Source: Teichococcus aerophilus (GTDB lineage Bacteria; Pseudomonadota; Alphaproteobacteria; Acetobacterales; Acetobacteraceae). From it: a stretch of DNA of 59,081 nucleotides. Below, in pieces: positions 25,205 to 33,974 of this stretch (the stretch's first letter is position 1; each line of letters begins with the position of its first letter). The position numbers and the translations under genes are program-made. The notes below the pieces were generated by a model. It did not search any database. It was given only the letters and a program-made list of their open reading frames with translations, and was not told where the DNA came from. The stretch is from NCBI RefSeq assembly GCF_014490485.1, contig NZ_JACTVA010000035.1:1-59081 (forward strand), written 5' to 3'.

Positions 25205-26185
25205 CTAGCCGCCGCGGGCGTTGCCGCGCGTGTTGCTCCACCACATGGCCAGCCCCCCGGTCACCAGGATGGCGATGCCGGCCACGCTCCATGCATCCGG
25301 CCACTCCTCCCACACCAGCGCGCCGAGGGCGGTGGTCCACAGGATGCCGGAATACTCGAACGGGGCGATCAGCGTGGTGTCGCCACTGCGATAGGCCGCC
25401 GTCATCAGCAACTGCGCAAAGGCCGAGATCACGCCGACCGCCACCAGCAGCGCCCATTGCCGCCCATCCGGCCAGGCCCAGCCCGGCAGTGCGGCGACGG
25501 CGCCAACGACGGTGCCGCCCAACGCGAACCACAGCACGATGGTGGCGCCCGACTCGCCGTTCTCGCCCATGCGGCGGATGGTGATCATCGCCAGCGCCCA
25601 GCCCAGCGCGCCGGCCAGCACCACCAGCACCGGCACCAGCGGCAGGCCGGTCTGCTCCAGCCCTTCCCACGGGCGCAGCATCACCAGGACGCCGCCGAAC
25701 CCGGCGAGCATCGCCAGCATGCGCCCGCGCTGCAGCGTCTCCCCCAGCATCAGCACGGACAGGCCGGCCAGGAAGAACGGCATGGTGAAGCTGAGTGCCG
25801 TGACGGTCGCCAGCGGCAGGTGCACATAGCCGTAGAAGCTGCCGAACATGCCCAGCAGCCCCCACAGTACCCGCTGCGCATGGGCAAAGGGCTGGCGCGT
25901 CGTCAGCAGCGCGGCGAGGGAGGCATTGCGCCCCGCCTTCCGGGCCGCCAGCACCGCCAGCGCCAGCAGCACCGGGATGGCCAGCAGGTTGCGGAACAGG
26001 ATGACCTGCATCACCGGCACCTCGCCCCGCAGCGCCTTCACGGCAGCCGCGGCGAGGGCGAAGGTTGCGGCGGCGCCCAGAACGCACAGAATGGCTTTCT
26101 GGCGCGCGGCCCTGATGCGGCGGGTCTCGGCGGCCTGCGCCTCGGCAGAGGGGCGGGCAGAATCGGAAAGGATGGTTTGTTGCAT
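25205..26185 (-). CDS. EamA/DMT-superfamily transporter
   Basis: 326 aa with ten predicted helices in two EamA halves (about residues 30-160 and 175-310); LLAIPVLLALAV, LPLATVTALSFTMPFF and LIAPFEYSGILWTT are recognisable DMT motifs. It probably exports amino acids or metabolites across the inner membrane; the substrate is unknown. ATG 26185 (MQQTILSD) gives a short cytosolic lead; a start at 26206 is possible. The nudix gene is divergent 81 bp away. Confidence 0.88.
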   Translation of the reverse strand: MQQTILSDSARPSAEAQAAETRRIRAARQKAILCVLGAAATFALAAAAVKALRGEVPVMQVILFRNLLAIPVLLALAVLAARKAGRNASLAALLTTRQPFAHAQRVLWGLLGMFGSFYGYVHLPLATVTALSFTMPFFLAGLSVLMLGETLQRGRMLAMLAGFGGVLVMLRPWEGLEQTGLPLVPVLVVLAGALGWALAMITIRRMGENGESGATIVLWFALGGTVVGAVAALPGWAWPDGRQWALLVAVGVISAFAQLLMTAAYRSGDTTLIAPFEYSGILWTTALGALVWEEWPDAWSVAGIAILVTGGLAMWWSNTRGNARGG

Positions 26186-26266
26186 GATCTGGACGTTCCG
26201 CAGCAAGGCTTGGCATCACACCGCGAGGCGCGCAACCGTCCGCCACGCCCCTGAAGGCCCGCGCGC

Positions 26267-26908
26267 ATGATGGCGAGGCCCGCCAAGGCCCCGGTGGTGC
26301 CGGAGCATCCGCTGTATGTGCCGGAGAGCGACGAGGTGGTCTGGGATGGCCGCTTCCCGCTGCAACGCGTGCGTTTCCGCTACCGCCGCTTCGATGGCAG
26401 CCTTTCCGGCCTGCTGACCTGGGAGATGTGGCGGCGCGGCCGCGCCGTGGTGATCCTGCCCTACGACCCCTGGACGCACCGCATCGCCCTGATCGAGCAA
26501 TTCCGCCTGCCGTGCCTGGCCGCCGGCGAGGACCCGATCTCCCGCGAATGCCCCGCCGGCCTGCTGGAGGAAGGCGAGGACCCGGAGGAATGCGCGGCGC
26601 GTGAGGTGCAGGAGGAAGCCGGGCTGACGCCGGACAAGCTGGAATCCATCGGCCAGTTCATGCTGCTGCAGGGCGGCTGCGACGAGAAGCTGAATTTCTA
26701 CGCCGCCCGCGTCCACCTGCCCGAGCCCGGCCAGGCCGGCACGCTGGGGCTGGAGAGCGAGCACGAGGAAACCCGCGTGACCATCGTCGATGCCGATGAG
26801 GCCTTCGCGATGCTGGCGCGCAACGAGATCCGCAACGCCAGCGCGGCGCTCAGCCTGTTGTGGCTGCAGGTGCACAGCGCGCGGCTGCGGCAGGAATGGA
26901 CCGCATGA
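26267..26908 (+). CDS. NUDIX hydrolase, ADP-ribose pyrophosphatase-like
   Basis: 213 aa. The Nudix box is complete: GLLEEGEDPEECAAREVQEEAGL fits GX5EX7REUXEEXGU (around residues 101-123), preceded by PYDPWTHRIALIEQFRLPCLA, the ADP-ribose pyrophosphatase-type strand. The enzyme likely hydrolyses ADP-ribose or nucleotide sugars. Two adjacent ATG codons (26267, 26270) are possible. It overlaps alaX by 4 bp (ATGA), heading a four-gene operon. Confidence 0.9.
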   Translation: MMARPAKAPVVPEHPLYVPESDEVVWDGRFPLQRVRFRYRRFDGSLSGLLTWEMWRRGRAVVILPYDPWTHRIALIEQFRLPCLAAGEDPISRECPAGLLEEGEDPEECAAREVQEEAGLTPDKLESIGQFMLLQGGCDEKLNFYAARVHLPEPGQAGTLGLESEHEETRVTIVDADEAFAMLARNEIRNASAALSLLWLQVHSARLRQEWTA

Positions 26909-27624
26909 CCATCGAGACCCTGTTCCACGCCGACGCCTATGCCCGCGAAGCCGAGGCCAAGGTGCTCTCCGCTACGGCCGAGGGCGTGTGGCTGGACCGT
27001 AGCATCTTCTACGCCCAGTCCGGCGGCCAGCCCGGTGATACCGGCACGCTGCGCTGGGCAGGCGGCGAGATGGCGGTGGCCAATACCGTGAAAGGCGAGG
27101 CCGGCGCCATCCTGCTGAAGCCCGCGGAAGGCGCCACCCTGCCGCCCGAGGGCGCAGCGGTGACGATGCTGCTGGACTGGCCACGCCGCCACCGGCTGAT
27201 GCGCATGCACACCGCCATGCACCTGCTGTGCAGCCTGATCCCCGGCGCCGGCGTCACCGGCGGGCAGATCGGGCTGGAGAAGTCCCGCCTGGATTTCGAC
27301 CTGCCGGAGCCACCGACGAAGGAGGCGCTGACCGAGGGTCTGCGCGCCCTGGTTGCCGCCAACCATCCCGTCAGCACCTCCTGGGTGGATGAGGCCGAGC
27401 TGGACGCCAATCCGGGCCTGGTCCGCACCCTCTCGGTCAAGCCGCCGCGCGGTGCGGGGGTGGTGCGGCTGGTGCGGATCGGCGAGGGTGAAGCCCCCGT
27501 CGATCTCCAGCCCTGCGGCGGCACGCATGTGCGTGCTACCGGCGAGATCGGCACCGTGACCGTCACCAAGCTCGAGAACAAGGGCAAGCAGAACCGCCGG
27601 GTCTACCTGGTGGTGGAGGATTGA
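26905..27624 (+). CDS. Alanyl-tRNA editing protein AlaX
   Basis: A 239-aa free-standing editing domain of alanyl-tRNA synthetase, which deacylates Ser- or Gly-tRNA(Ala). Zinc/catalytic residues are visible: H102xxxH106 (MHTAMHLL) and C204xxxH208 (QPCGGTHV), plus FYAQSGGQPGDTG near residue 35, typical of the AlaRS second domain. ATG 26905 overlaps the nudix stop; ATG 26896 is a three-codon longer alternative. It is the second gene of the nudix-alaX-sseA-metC operon. Confidence 0.93.
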   Translation: MTIETLFHADAYAREAEAKVLSATAEGVWLDRSIFYAQSGGQPGDTGTLRWAGGEMAVANTVKGEAGAILLKPAEGATLPPEGAAVTMLLDWPRRHRLMRMHTAMHLLCSLIPGAGVTGGQIGLEKSRLDFDLPEPPTKEALTEGLRALVAANHPVSTSWVDEAELDANPGLVRTLSVKPPRGAGVVRLVRIGEGEAPVDLQPCGGTHVRATGEIGTVTVTKLENKGKQNRRVYLVVED

Positions 27625-27629
27625 ACGCC

Positions 27630-28472
27630 ATGCAGGACCTGGTATCCGCCGATTGGCTGAAGGGCGAGTTGGGCAAGCCCGACCTCGTGCTCTTCGACGC
27701 CACCTACTACCTGCCGCCCGAGGGCAAGGACGCCCGCGCGCTGTTCGACGCCGCGCATATCCCCGGCGCCCGCTTCTTCGACATCAACGAAGTGGCGGAC
27801 CCGGAGACGGACCTGCCGCACATGGCCCCCACCCCGGGCCGTGCCGCCCGGCTGCTGGGGCAGCTCGGCGTCTCCAACGACGCCCGCATCGTGTTCTACG
27901 ACCAGAAGGGGTTGTTCTCCGCCGCGCGCGGCTGGTGGCTGCTGCGGCTGTTCGGGCATGAGCGGGTGGCGGTGCTGGATGGCGGCCTGCCGAAATGGCG
28001 CGCGGAAGGCGGCGACACCGCCTCAGGTCCCGCCCCCGCCCCTGCCCCCCAGACCTTCTGGGCCGATTTCATCGCCCGCCGCCTGGCCGGCATCGGCGAT
28101 GTGAAGCGCGTGGTGGCCGATGGCTCGGCGCGCATCATCGACGCCCGCGCCCGCGGCCGCTTCGATGGCACGGCGGCCGAGCCGCGCCCCGGCCTGCCTT
28201 CCGGCCACATGCCCGGCGCCTGCAACGTGCCGGCAACCGAGTTGCTGGCGCCGGACCAGACCATGCTGCCGCCGGATGCGCTGCGGGCCATCTTCGCCCA
28301 GGCCGGCATCGACGGCTCGCAGCCGCTCATTGCCTCCTGCGGCACCGGCGTCACCGCCTGCGTGGTGGCGCTGGGCCTGGTACGCGCCGGCCTGCCGGAA
28401 CCCGCCATCTATGACGGCTCCTGGACCGAATGGGCCTCTCGCCCCGAAACGCAGAAAGAGAAGAGCGCCTGA
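27630..28472 (+). CDS. sseA: 3-mercaptopyruvate sulfurtransferase
   Basis: A 280-aa, two-rhodanese-domain protein. Domain 1 (about 5-125) contains DATYYLPPEGKDARALF, HIPGARFFDIN and VFYDQKGLFSAARGWW. Domain 2 (about 155-275) has the active-site loop SCGTGVTA with catalytic C237, close to the CGSGVTA of mercaptopyruvate sulfurtransferases and unlike the CRKGVTA of thiosulfate sulfurtransferases. The enzyme moves sulfur from 3-mercaptopyruvate to thiols or cyanide. ATG 27630 lies 5 bp after alaX; a TTG at 27621 is less likely. It overlaps metC by one base. Confidence 0.94.
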   Translation: MQDLVSADWLKGELGKPDLVLFDATYYLPPEGKDARALFDAAHIPGARFFDINEVADPETDLPHMAPTPGRAARLLGQLGVSNDARIVFYDQKGLFSAARGWWLLRLFGHERVAVLDGGLPKWRAEGGDTASGPAPAPAPQTFWADFIARRLAGIGDVKRVVADGSARIIDARARGRFDGTAAEPRPGLPSGHMPGACNVPATELLAPDQTMLPPDALRAIFAQAGIDGSQPLIASCGTGVTACVVALGLVRAGLPEPAIYDGSWTEWASRPETQKEKSA

Positions 28473-29689
28473 TGCCCGACGACCATTCCAAGCCGCCGCA
28501 TGCCACCGACGGGCAGGGCTTCGCCACCCGCGTCACCCATGTCAGCCGGCCTTCGGTCCGCAGCCATGGCTTCGTCAATCACGGCGTGCATCGCGGCTCC
28601 ACCGTGCTGTACCCGTCCTGCGCGGCGCGCGGCACCATCAACGATGCGTCGTTCGACAAGCACGCGCTGACCTACGGCACCGCCGGCGGCCCGACGCATT
28701 TCGCGCTGGAGGACGCCATCGCCGAGGTGGAGGGCGGCACACGCTGCATGATCGTCGGCACCGGCCTGGCCGCCTGCGCCGTGCCGTTGCTGGCCTACCT
28801 CAAGGCCGGCGACCACTGCCTGATCCCGGACACGGTCTACAGTCCCACGCGCCGGCTGGCGGACGGCATGATGGCGGGCTGGGGCATCGAGACCACCTAC
28901 TACGACCCCACCATCGACGCCGAGGGGCTGCGGGCGCTGATGCGGCCCAACACAAAGGTGCTCTACACCGAGAGCCCCGGCAGCCACACTTTCGAGCTGC
29001 AGGACATCGATGCCCTGGCTGAAGTGGCCCACGCCGCCGGCGCCAAGGTGCTGATGGACAACACCTGGGGCATCCACCACTACCAGCCCTTCCAGCATGG
29101 CGTGGACGTCTCCATCCAGGCGCTGACCAAGTATGTCGGTGGGCATTCGGACGTGCTGCTGGGCAGCATTACCGTGAATAATGACGAGGATTTCCACGCC
29201 ATTGCCGCCGCCGGCCGCTACATGGGCCACTATGCCAGCCCGGACGATTGCTGGCTGGCGCTGCGCGGCCTGCGGACCATGGCGGTGCGGCTGAAGCACC
29301 AGGAACAGGCTGGGCTGGAGGTCGCGCGCTGGTTCGAGGGCCGGCCGGAAGTGCTGAGGGTGCTGCACCCGGCCCTGCCCAGCCACCCGCAGAACGCCCT
29401 GTTCAAGCGGGACTTCACCGGCGCGTGCAGCCTGTTCGGCGTGGTGTTCCAGCCCCGCTACAGCACGGCGCAGATCGACGCCGTGGTGGACGGGCTGAAG
29501 CTGTTCGGCATCGGCGCCTCCTGGGGCGGGTTCGAGAGCCTGGCTCTGCCGACCACCAACTATGTCAGCCGCACCGCCACCAGCGCCGACCGGCTGGGCG
29601 GCCCCACCGTGCGCTTCCACATCGGGCTGGAGGACACGGCGGACCTGATCGCCGACATCGCGGCGGGGCTTGATACGCTGCCGCGCTGA
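28472..29689 (+). CDS. metC: Cystathionine beta-lyase
   Basis: A 405-aa PLP enzyme of the Cys/Met-metabolism family that cleaves cystathionine to homocysteine, pyruvate and ammonia. Features: YGTAGGPTHFALEDAIAEVEGG (68-89), YTESPGSHTFE (165-175), LMDNTWG with D196, and the PLP lysine K220 in ALTKYVGGHSD. Sequence style (HGFVNHGVHRGSTVLYPS) is that of alphaproteobacterial cystathionine beta-lyases. The start overlaps the sseA stop (TGATG). Pairing with a mercaptopyruvate sulfurtransferase makes this a cysteine/sulfur operon. Confidence 0.94.
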   Translation: MPDDHSKPPHATDGQGFATRVTHVSRPSVRSHGFVNHGVHRGSTVLYPSCAARGTINDASFDKHALTYGTAGGPTHFALEDAIAEVEGGTRCMIVGTGLAACAVPLLAYLKAGDHCLIPDTVYSPTRRLADGMMAGWGIETTYYDPTIDAEGLRALMRPNTKVLYTESPGSHTFELQDIDALAEVAHAAGAKVLMDNTWGIHHYQPFQHGVDVSIQALTKYVGGHSDVLLGSITVNNDEDFHAIAAAGRYMGHYASPDDCWLALRGLRTMAVRLKHQEQAGLEVARWFEGRPEVLRVLHPALPSHPQNALFKRDFTGACSLFGVVFQPRYSTAQIDAVVDGLKLFGIGASWGGFESLALPTTNYVSRTATSADRLGGPTVRFHIGLEDTADLIADIAAGLDTLPR

Positions 29690-29696
29690 AATCCGC

Positions 29697-29726
29697 GCCG
29701 CGCCTCGCAACTCCGCGAGGCGCGGC
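29697..29726. terminator. Perfect 12-bp hairpin after metC
   Basis: GCCGCGCCTCGC and GCGAGGCGCGGC pair perfectly around AACTCC. It begins 8 bp after the metC stop and ends 11 bp before the GTG start of glgX. It could end the nudix-metC transcript, or act as a leader hairpin close to the glgX ribosome site. No T-run. Confidence 0.6.
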
Positions 29727-29736
29727 ACGCTTAACC

Positions 29737-31920
29737 GTGGCGCTCTCCAACCAGGGGTTCACCGTGCCACCTTCGTTCAACCAATCGCGTATCTCGCAAG
29801 GCCGCCCGAACCCTCTGGGCGCCACCTGGACCGGGCTCGGCGTCAATTTCGCCCTGTTCTCGGCCAATGCCACCAAGGTCGAGCTCTGCCTGTTCGACCA
29901 TTCGGGCGAGACTGAGCTGGAACGCATCGAGCTGCCGGAATACACCAACGAGGTGTTCCACGGCTTCCTGCCCGATGCGCGGCCCGGCACCGTCTACGCC
30001 TACCGCGTCCACGGCCCCTACGCGCCGGAGGAAGGCCACAGGTTCAACCCGAACAAGCTGGTGCTGGACCCCTACGCGCTCAGCCATGTCGGCGACCTGA
30101 AGTGGGACCCCTCGCTGTTCGGCTACACGATCGGTCATAAGGACGAGGACCTGTCCTACGACGAGCGGGACAGCGCCCAGTACATGCCGAAGTGCCGCGT
30201 GGTGGACCCCGCCTTCACCTGGGGCAATGACCGCCGCCCGCGCATCCCGTGGGAGCGCACGGTGTTCTACGAGACGCACGTCAAGGGCATCACCAAGCGC
30301 CACCCGCTGGTGCCGCCGGACGCCCAGGGCACCTATGCCGGCCTGGCGCATCCCGACGTCATCAAGCACATCAAGTCGCTGGGCGTGACCTCGGTCGAGC
30401 TGCTGCCGATCCACTTTTTCCTGAACGACGACTACCTGATCAACAAGGGGCTGGTGAACTACTGGGGGTACAACTCCCTCGGCTTCTTCTCCCCGGCCCG
30501 TCGCTACGCGCGCACGCCGGACTTCGCCTTCTCCGAGTTCAAGGAGATGGTGGCGAGGCTGCATGACGCGGGCCTCGAGGTCATCATGGACGTGGTGTAC
30601 AACCACACGGCCGAGGGCAACGAGCGCGGCGCCACACTGTCCTTCAAGGGCATCGACAACGCCAGCTACTACCGCCTGCTGCCGGACCAGAAGCGCTACT
30701 ACATCAACGACACCGGCACCGGGAACACCGTCAACCTCTCCCACCCCCGGGTGCTGCAGATGGTCGCGGACAGCCTGCGCTACTGGGTCAACGAGATGCA
30801 TGTCGATGGCTTCCGCTTCGACCTCGGCACCATCCTGGCGCGTGAGCCGGGTGGCTTCGACACGCAATCCGCCTTCCTCAAGGCCTGCATGCAGGACCCG
30901 GTGCTGGCCGATGTGAAGCTGATCGCCGAGCCGTGGGACATTGGCCCCGGCGGTTATCAGGTCGGCAATTTCGCGCCCGGCTGGGCCGAGTGGAACGACA
31001 AGTACCGCGATACAGTGCGCGGCTTCTGGCTGGGCGAGGAAGGCAAGGCCGCCGACCTCGGCAACCGCCTCTCCGGCTCCGGCGACCTGTTCGACCATAA
31101 TGGCCGCAAGCCCTGGGCCAGCGTGAACTTCCTGGCGGCGCATGACGGCTTCACCGTCAACGACCTCGTCACCTACAACGAGAAGCACAACGAGGCGAAT
31201 GGCGAGGAGAACCGCGACGGCCACTCGCACAACATCTCGCACAACTATGGCGTCGAGGGGCCAACGGACGACGCGGAGATCAACGCGACGCGTGAGCGGC
31301 AGATCCGCAACATGCTGGGCACGCTGTATCTGAGCCAGGGCACGCCGCTGCTGCTGGCAGGCGACGAGTTCGGCCGCACCCAGCAGGGCAACAACAACGC
31401 CTATTGCCAGGATAACGAGATCTCCTGGCTGGACTGGGACTGGGGGGAAAAGGGGGATCACCTCGTCGCCTTCACCCAGCGCCTGGCGCAGTTGCGCAAC
31501 CGCTTCCCCGTCCTGCGCCGCGGCCGCTTCCTGAACGGCGACTTCCACGAGGCCAGCGGCAGCAAGGCCCTGGCCTGGTACAAGCCCTCCGGCGAGGAGA
31601 TGGAGCCGGACGACTGGAACGACCCGAACACGAAGTGCTTCGCCCGCATGCTGGATGGCCGCGCGCAGGAGAGCGGCATCAAGGTGGCCGCGCATGACGA
31701 GACGCTGCTGCTGATCCTGAACGCGCACCACGAGGCGGTGGACTTCACCCTGCCGGCCAGCCAGGACGGCCGTGCCTGGGTGCGGCTGCTGGACACCAAC
31801 GTCACCGGCGAGGATGAGGACGAGGAGCCCGCCTTCCCGATCGGTGAGACCTATACGGTGACCGGCCGCTCCCTGCTGTTGTTCCGCCTGCGGACGCAGC
31901 AGCGCCGCCATCAGACCTGA
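29737..31920 (+). CDS. glgX: Glycogen debranching enzyme (isoamylase type)
   Basis: A 727-aa cytoplasmic GH13 enzyme that hydrolyses alpha-1,6 branches in glycogen. N-terminal CBM48-type domain (about 15-120, LGATWTGLGVNFALFSANATKVELCLFD), catalytic barrel with conserved regions VIMDVVYNHTAEG, DGFRFDLGTI (nucleophile Asp), LIAEPWDIGPGGYQVG (acid Glu) and FLAAHDGFTVNDL, and a C-terminal beta-domain from about residue 610. The start is GTG 29737, with GTG 29764 as an alternative; no ATG fits. No other glg genes are visible nearby. Confidence 0.95.
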   Translation: MALSNQGFTVPPSFNQSRISQGRPNPLGATWTGLGVNFALFSANATKVELCLFDHSGETELERIELPEYTNEVFHGFLPDARPGTVYAYRVHGPYAPEEGHRFNPNKLVLDPYALSHVGDLKWDPSLFGYTIGHKDEDLSYDERDSAQYMPKCRVVDPAFTWGNDRRPRIPWERTVFYETHVKGITKRHPLVPPDAQGTYAGLAHPDVIKHIKSLGVTSVELLPIHFFLNDDYLINKGLVNYWGYNSLGFFSPARRYARTPDFAFSEFKEMVARLHDAGLEVIMDVVYNHTAEGNERGATLSFKGIDNASYYRLLPDQKRYYINDTGTGNTVNLSHPRVLQMVADSLRYWVNEMHVDGFRFDLGTILAREPGGFDTQSAFLKACMQDPVLADVKLIAEPWDIGPGGYQVGNFAPGWAEWNDKYRDTVRGFWLGEEGKAADLGNRLSGSGDLFDHNGRKPWASVNFLAAHDGFTVNDLVTYNEKHNEANGEENRDGHSHNISHNYGVEGPTDDAEINATRERQIRNMLGTLYLSQGTPLLLAGDEFGRTQQGNNNAYCQDNEISWLDWDWGEKGDHLVAFTQRLAQLRNRFPVLRRGRFLNGDFHEASGSKALAWYKPSGEEMEPDDWNDPNTKCFARMLDGRAQESGIKVAAHDETLLLILNAHHEAVDFTLPASQDGRAWVRLLDTNVTGEDEDEEPAFPIGETYTVTGRSLLLFRLRTQQRRHQT

Positions 31921-31930
31921 CGCCGGAACA

Positions 31931-31954
31931 GGCCGGGGGAGACATCCCCCGGCC
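31931..31954 (+). terminator. Terminator after glgX
   Basis: GGCCGGGGGA, loop GACA, TCCCCCGGCC form a perfect 10-bp stem 10 bp after the glgX stop, followed by CGTTTG. It is a strong G+C hairpin with a short T run, so likely an intrinsic terminator. Confidence 0.7.
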
Positions 31955-32091
31955 CGTTTGCCCTACCGCCACCACGGCTCGCCGCCGTGGGAGAACGGGC
32001 TTGGGGAGCAGGTGCTCCATTCGACGCCCCTGCCCTGGCATTCCGCCGCGGTATCCCGGATCATCGGCGTTCATCGCCGGGGGAACCGATC

Positions 32092-32430
32092 ATGGCAGAC
32101 AGCATCACCATCTATCACAACCCTGCCTGCGGCACGTCCCGCACGGTGCTCGCCGCGCTACGCGAGGCCGGGCATGAGCCGCTGGTGGTGGAATACCTCA
32201 AGGCCGGCTGGACCCGCCCGCAGTTGCAGCGCCTGCTGGCGGCGATGGGCGCCACCCCACGCGATATCCTGCGTGCCAAGGAAGCGCCCGACCTGCCGGC
32301 GGATGCATCGGACGACGCCATCCTGGATGCGATGGTGGCACGGCCGGTGCTGGTGAACCGACCCATCGTCATCACCCCACGCGGAACAAGGCTGTGCCGG
32401 CCGGCGGATACGGTCGCGTCGCTGCTCTAG
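32092..32430 (+). CDS. arsC: Arsenate reductase (glutaredoxin-type, ArsC/Spx family)
   Basis: 112 aa, starting SITIYHNPACGTSRTVL with the catalytic cysteine C13 in CGTSR, followed by EPLVVEYLKAGWTRPQL and VLVNRPIVITPRGTRLCRP, which supplies the arginines that bind arsenate. This is the glutaredoxin-coupled ArsC type that reduces arsenate to arsenite. No arsR, arsB or acr3 gene is adjacent, so the gene stands alone; members of this family also include YffB-type proteins without arsenic roles. ATG 32092 follows GGGGGAACCG. Confidence 0.88.
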   Translation: MADSITIYHNPACGTSRTVLAALREAGHEPLVVEYLKAGWTRPQLQRLLAAMGATPRDILRAKEAPDLPADASDDAILDAMVARPVLVNRPIVITPRGTRLCRPADTVASLL

Positions 32431-32456
32431 GGCCAGTCCACGTTCAACAAAGGTGA

Positions 32457-32699
32457 GGAAGGTCAGGGGAAGGAATTCCCCTGAAACCCCATCTTTTTCT
32501 GCGAGTTTGGTGTGGGGCTTCAGGGCTGGCAGGCGCGACCTTGATGAATATCAAAAGCCATAGCCCTGCGCGTGGTCATTGGAGGCCACAGATCTTCGCC
32601 GCCGCCCCGGCCAAGGCTTGAGGCTGACGCTTCCACAGCCACGCCCCAAAGACTCGCAAACAAAAGATGGGATCCGGGGCATTCCTTCCCCGGCCTTCC
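32457..32699. repeat. Intergenic hairpin element, locus 7 (complete, minus orientation)
   Basis: The left arm (32457-32516) has stem CAGGGGAA, loop GGAA, TTCCCCTG, then AAACCCCATCTTTTTCTGCG and AGTTTGGTGTGGG. The right arm (32638-32699) has CCACGCCCCAAAGACTCGCA, then AAAAGATGGGATCCGGGGC. Read on the minus strand, the interior contains GATATTCATCAAGG and CGCGCCTGCCAGCCCTGA, shared with locus 8. The element fills the convergent arsC/EamA junction. Confidence 0.9.
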
Positions 32700-32770
32700 T
32701 ACCCCGAGCCAAAATGTCGATCCGCGCCTGCGCCTGATGCACGCCGCCGGGTCATGCGGCCGGCGGCCAG

Positions 32771-33682
32771 TCAGGCTCTCGGTGCCTTGGGCCGGCTGGC
32801 GGTCAGCAGCACCACGCCCAGCGCGATCAGGAACGCGGCGGCGACGTCGTGCGGCTGGGGGATTTCCGCCAGCAGCAGCGCCGCCAGCGCCATGGTGATG
32901 ACCGGGATCAGGGCCGAGAGCGAGGCCCCCGCCGCCGCACCCAGCAGCGCTACCGCGCGGTTGAAGGCCAGCAGGCCGAATACGGTGGTCAGCACGCCCT
33001 GGTACCCGGCCTGGAGCGCGATATCCGCCAGCGGCGCCGTGGTCAGGTGGTTCGGCAGGAACAGCAGGTACACCGGCAGATACGCCGCCGCCGAGAGGAT
33101 GGCGGAGAGCGACGCCGCGTGCAGCGCCGGCAGGCGTGCCCGGCGCAGGATCAGCACATACCCGGCCCAGAGCAGCGCGGCGAAGACGAAGGCCACATGC
33201 CCAGGCCCCTGCCCGGGCTGGGAGGACCACCACCCGATCATCAGGCTGCCCACCAGGATAGCGCCGGCACCCCACCAGGCCTGGCCGGGCGGCCGGTCCC
33301 GCCACAGCAGCACGCCGAGGATGGCGACCATCACCGTCATCATGCCCGGGATCAGCGCCCCGGCCTGGGACGCGGGCGCATAGGTCATGCCGATGGCGGA
33401 GACCAGCGCATAGGGTGCGCCGCCGCCGGCCACCAGCATCAGCAAGCCGCGCCAGCCCAGCCGGTCCAGCGCCAGGCCATGTTTCAGCAGGACGGGCAGC
33501 AGCAGGATGGCACCGACGCCGTAGCGCAGGGCGATGATGTCGTAGGCCGTCAGCGTGGACTTCACGCCCAGCCGCGTCAGCACGAAGGAGCCGGACCAGA
33601 CCACCACGCCGCCCAGCCCCCAGGCCAGCCCCGGCAACAAGCCACCCCGAGCCGCTGCCCCGTTACCCGCCTGACCCGACAT
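32771..33682 (-). CDS. EamA/DMT-superfamily transporter
   Basis: 303 aa with ten predicted helices; GLGGVVVWSGSFVLTRLGV in helix 1, YDIIALRYGVGAILLLPVL in helix 2, ASQAGALIPGMMTVMVAILG in the middle, and ALIPVITMALAALLLAE in helix 9 are EamA hallmarks. It probably exports small metabolites. ATG 33682 (MSGQAGN) or 33700 are both possible starts. No paired regulator is adjacent. Confidence 0.87.
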   Translation of the reverse strand: MSGQAGNGAAARGGLLPGLAWGLGGVVVWSGSFVLTRLGVKSTLTAYDIIALRYGVGAILLLPVLLKHGLALDRLGWRGLLMLVAGGGAPYALVSAIGMTYAPASQAGALIPGMMTVMVAILGVLLWRDRPPGQAWWGAGAILVGSLMIGWWSSQPGQGPGHVAFVFAALLWAGYVLILRRARLPALHAASLSAILSAAAYLPVYLLFLPNHLTTAPLADIALQAGYQGVLTTVFGLLAFNRAVALLGAAAGASLSALIPVITMALAALLLAEIPQPHDVAAAFLIALGVVLLTASRPKAPRA

Positions 33683-33757
33683 CCCACGCACTCCATCCAT
33701 CGCGGGCGATCATGGCAGCGGGCGGGGATTGTGGCGTCCCCCTAAATCGGGTGGAGC

Positions 33758-33814
33758 GGATCGAGAGGGGCGCTGCTCCTCTCGATCCCCGTGCCAAAGG
33801 CCCGAGGCCTTTGG
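33758..33814. terminator. Two tandem perfect hairpins downstream of zur
   Basis: The first hairpin is GGATCGAGAGG/CCTCTCGATCC (33758-33788, 11 bp). The second is CCAAAGGCC, CGA, GGCCTTTGG (33794-33814, 9 bp). They lie about 160 bp past the zur stop on the minus strand and 76 bp upstream of the EamA start. They probably end transcription or are a repetitive palindromic sequence. The rest of the gap to 33974 shows nothing else. Confidence 0.55.
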
Positions 33815-33974
33815 AAACCCATTCATGGGCGCGGGGGGCGAAGAACATCTGGCTATGGGAAACTCAGCGGGCGGGCGCGTCAGTTGAGGATGAAGGTCCA
33901 GACGATCGCGGCGCCGGGGATCGCATCCCCTGCGGTGGAGTGGTGCCCTTCACCTTGCGCGCGGCAAGCGTGCC

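Noticed and set aside
29731-31911. 726-codon open frame on the minus strand
   Set aside because: It mirrors glgX exactly. G+C-rich coding DNA often leaves the antisense frame open; no family motifs appear in the translation.
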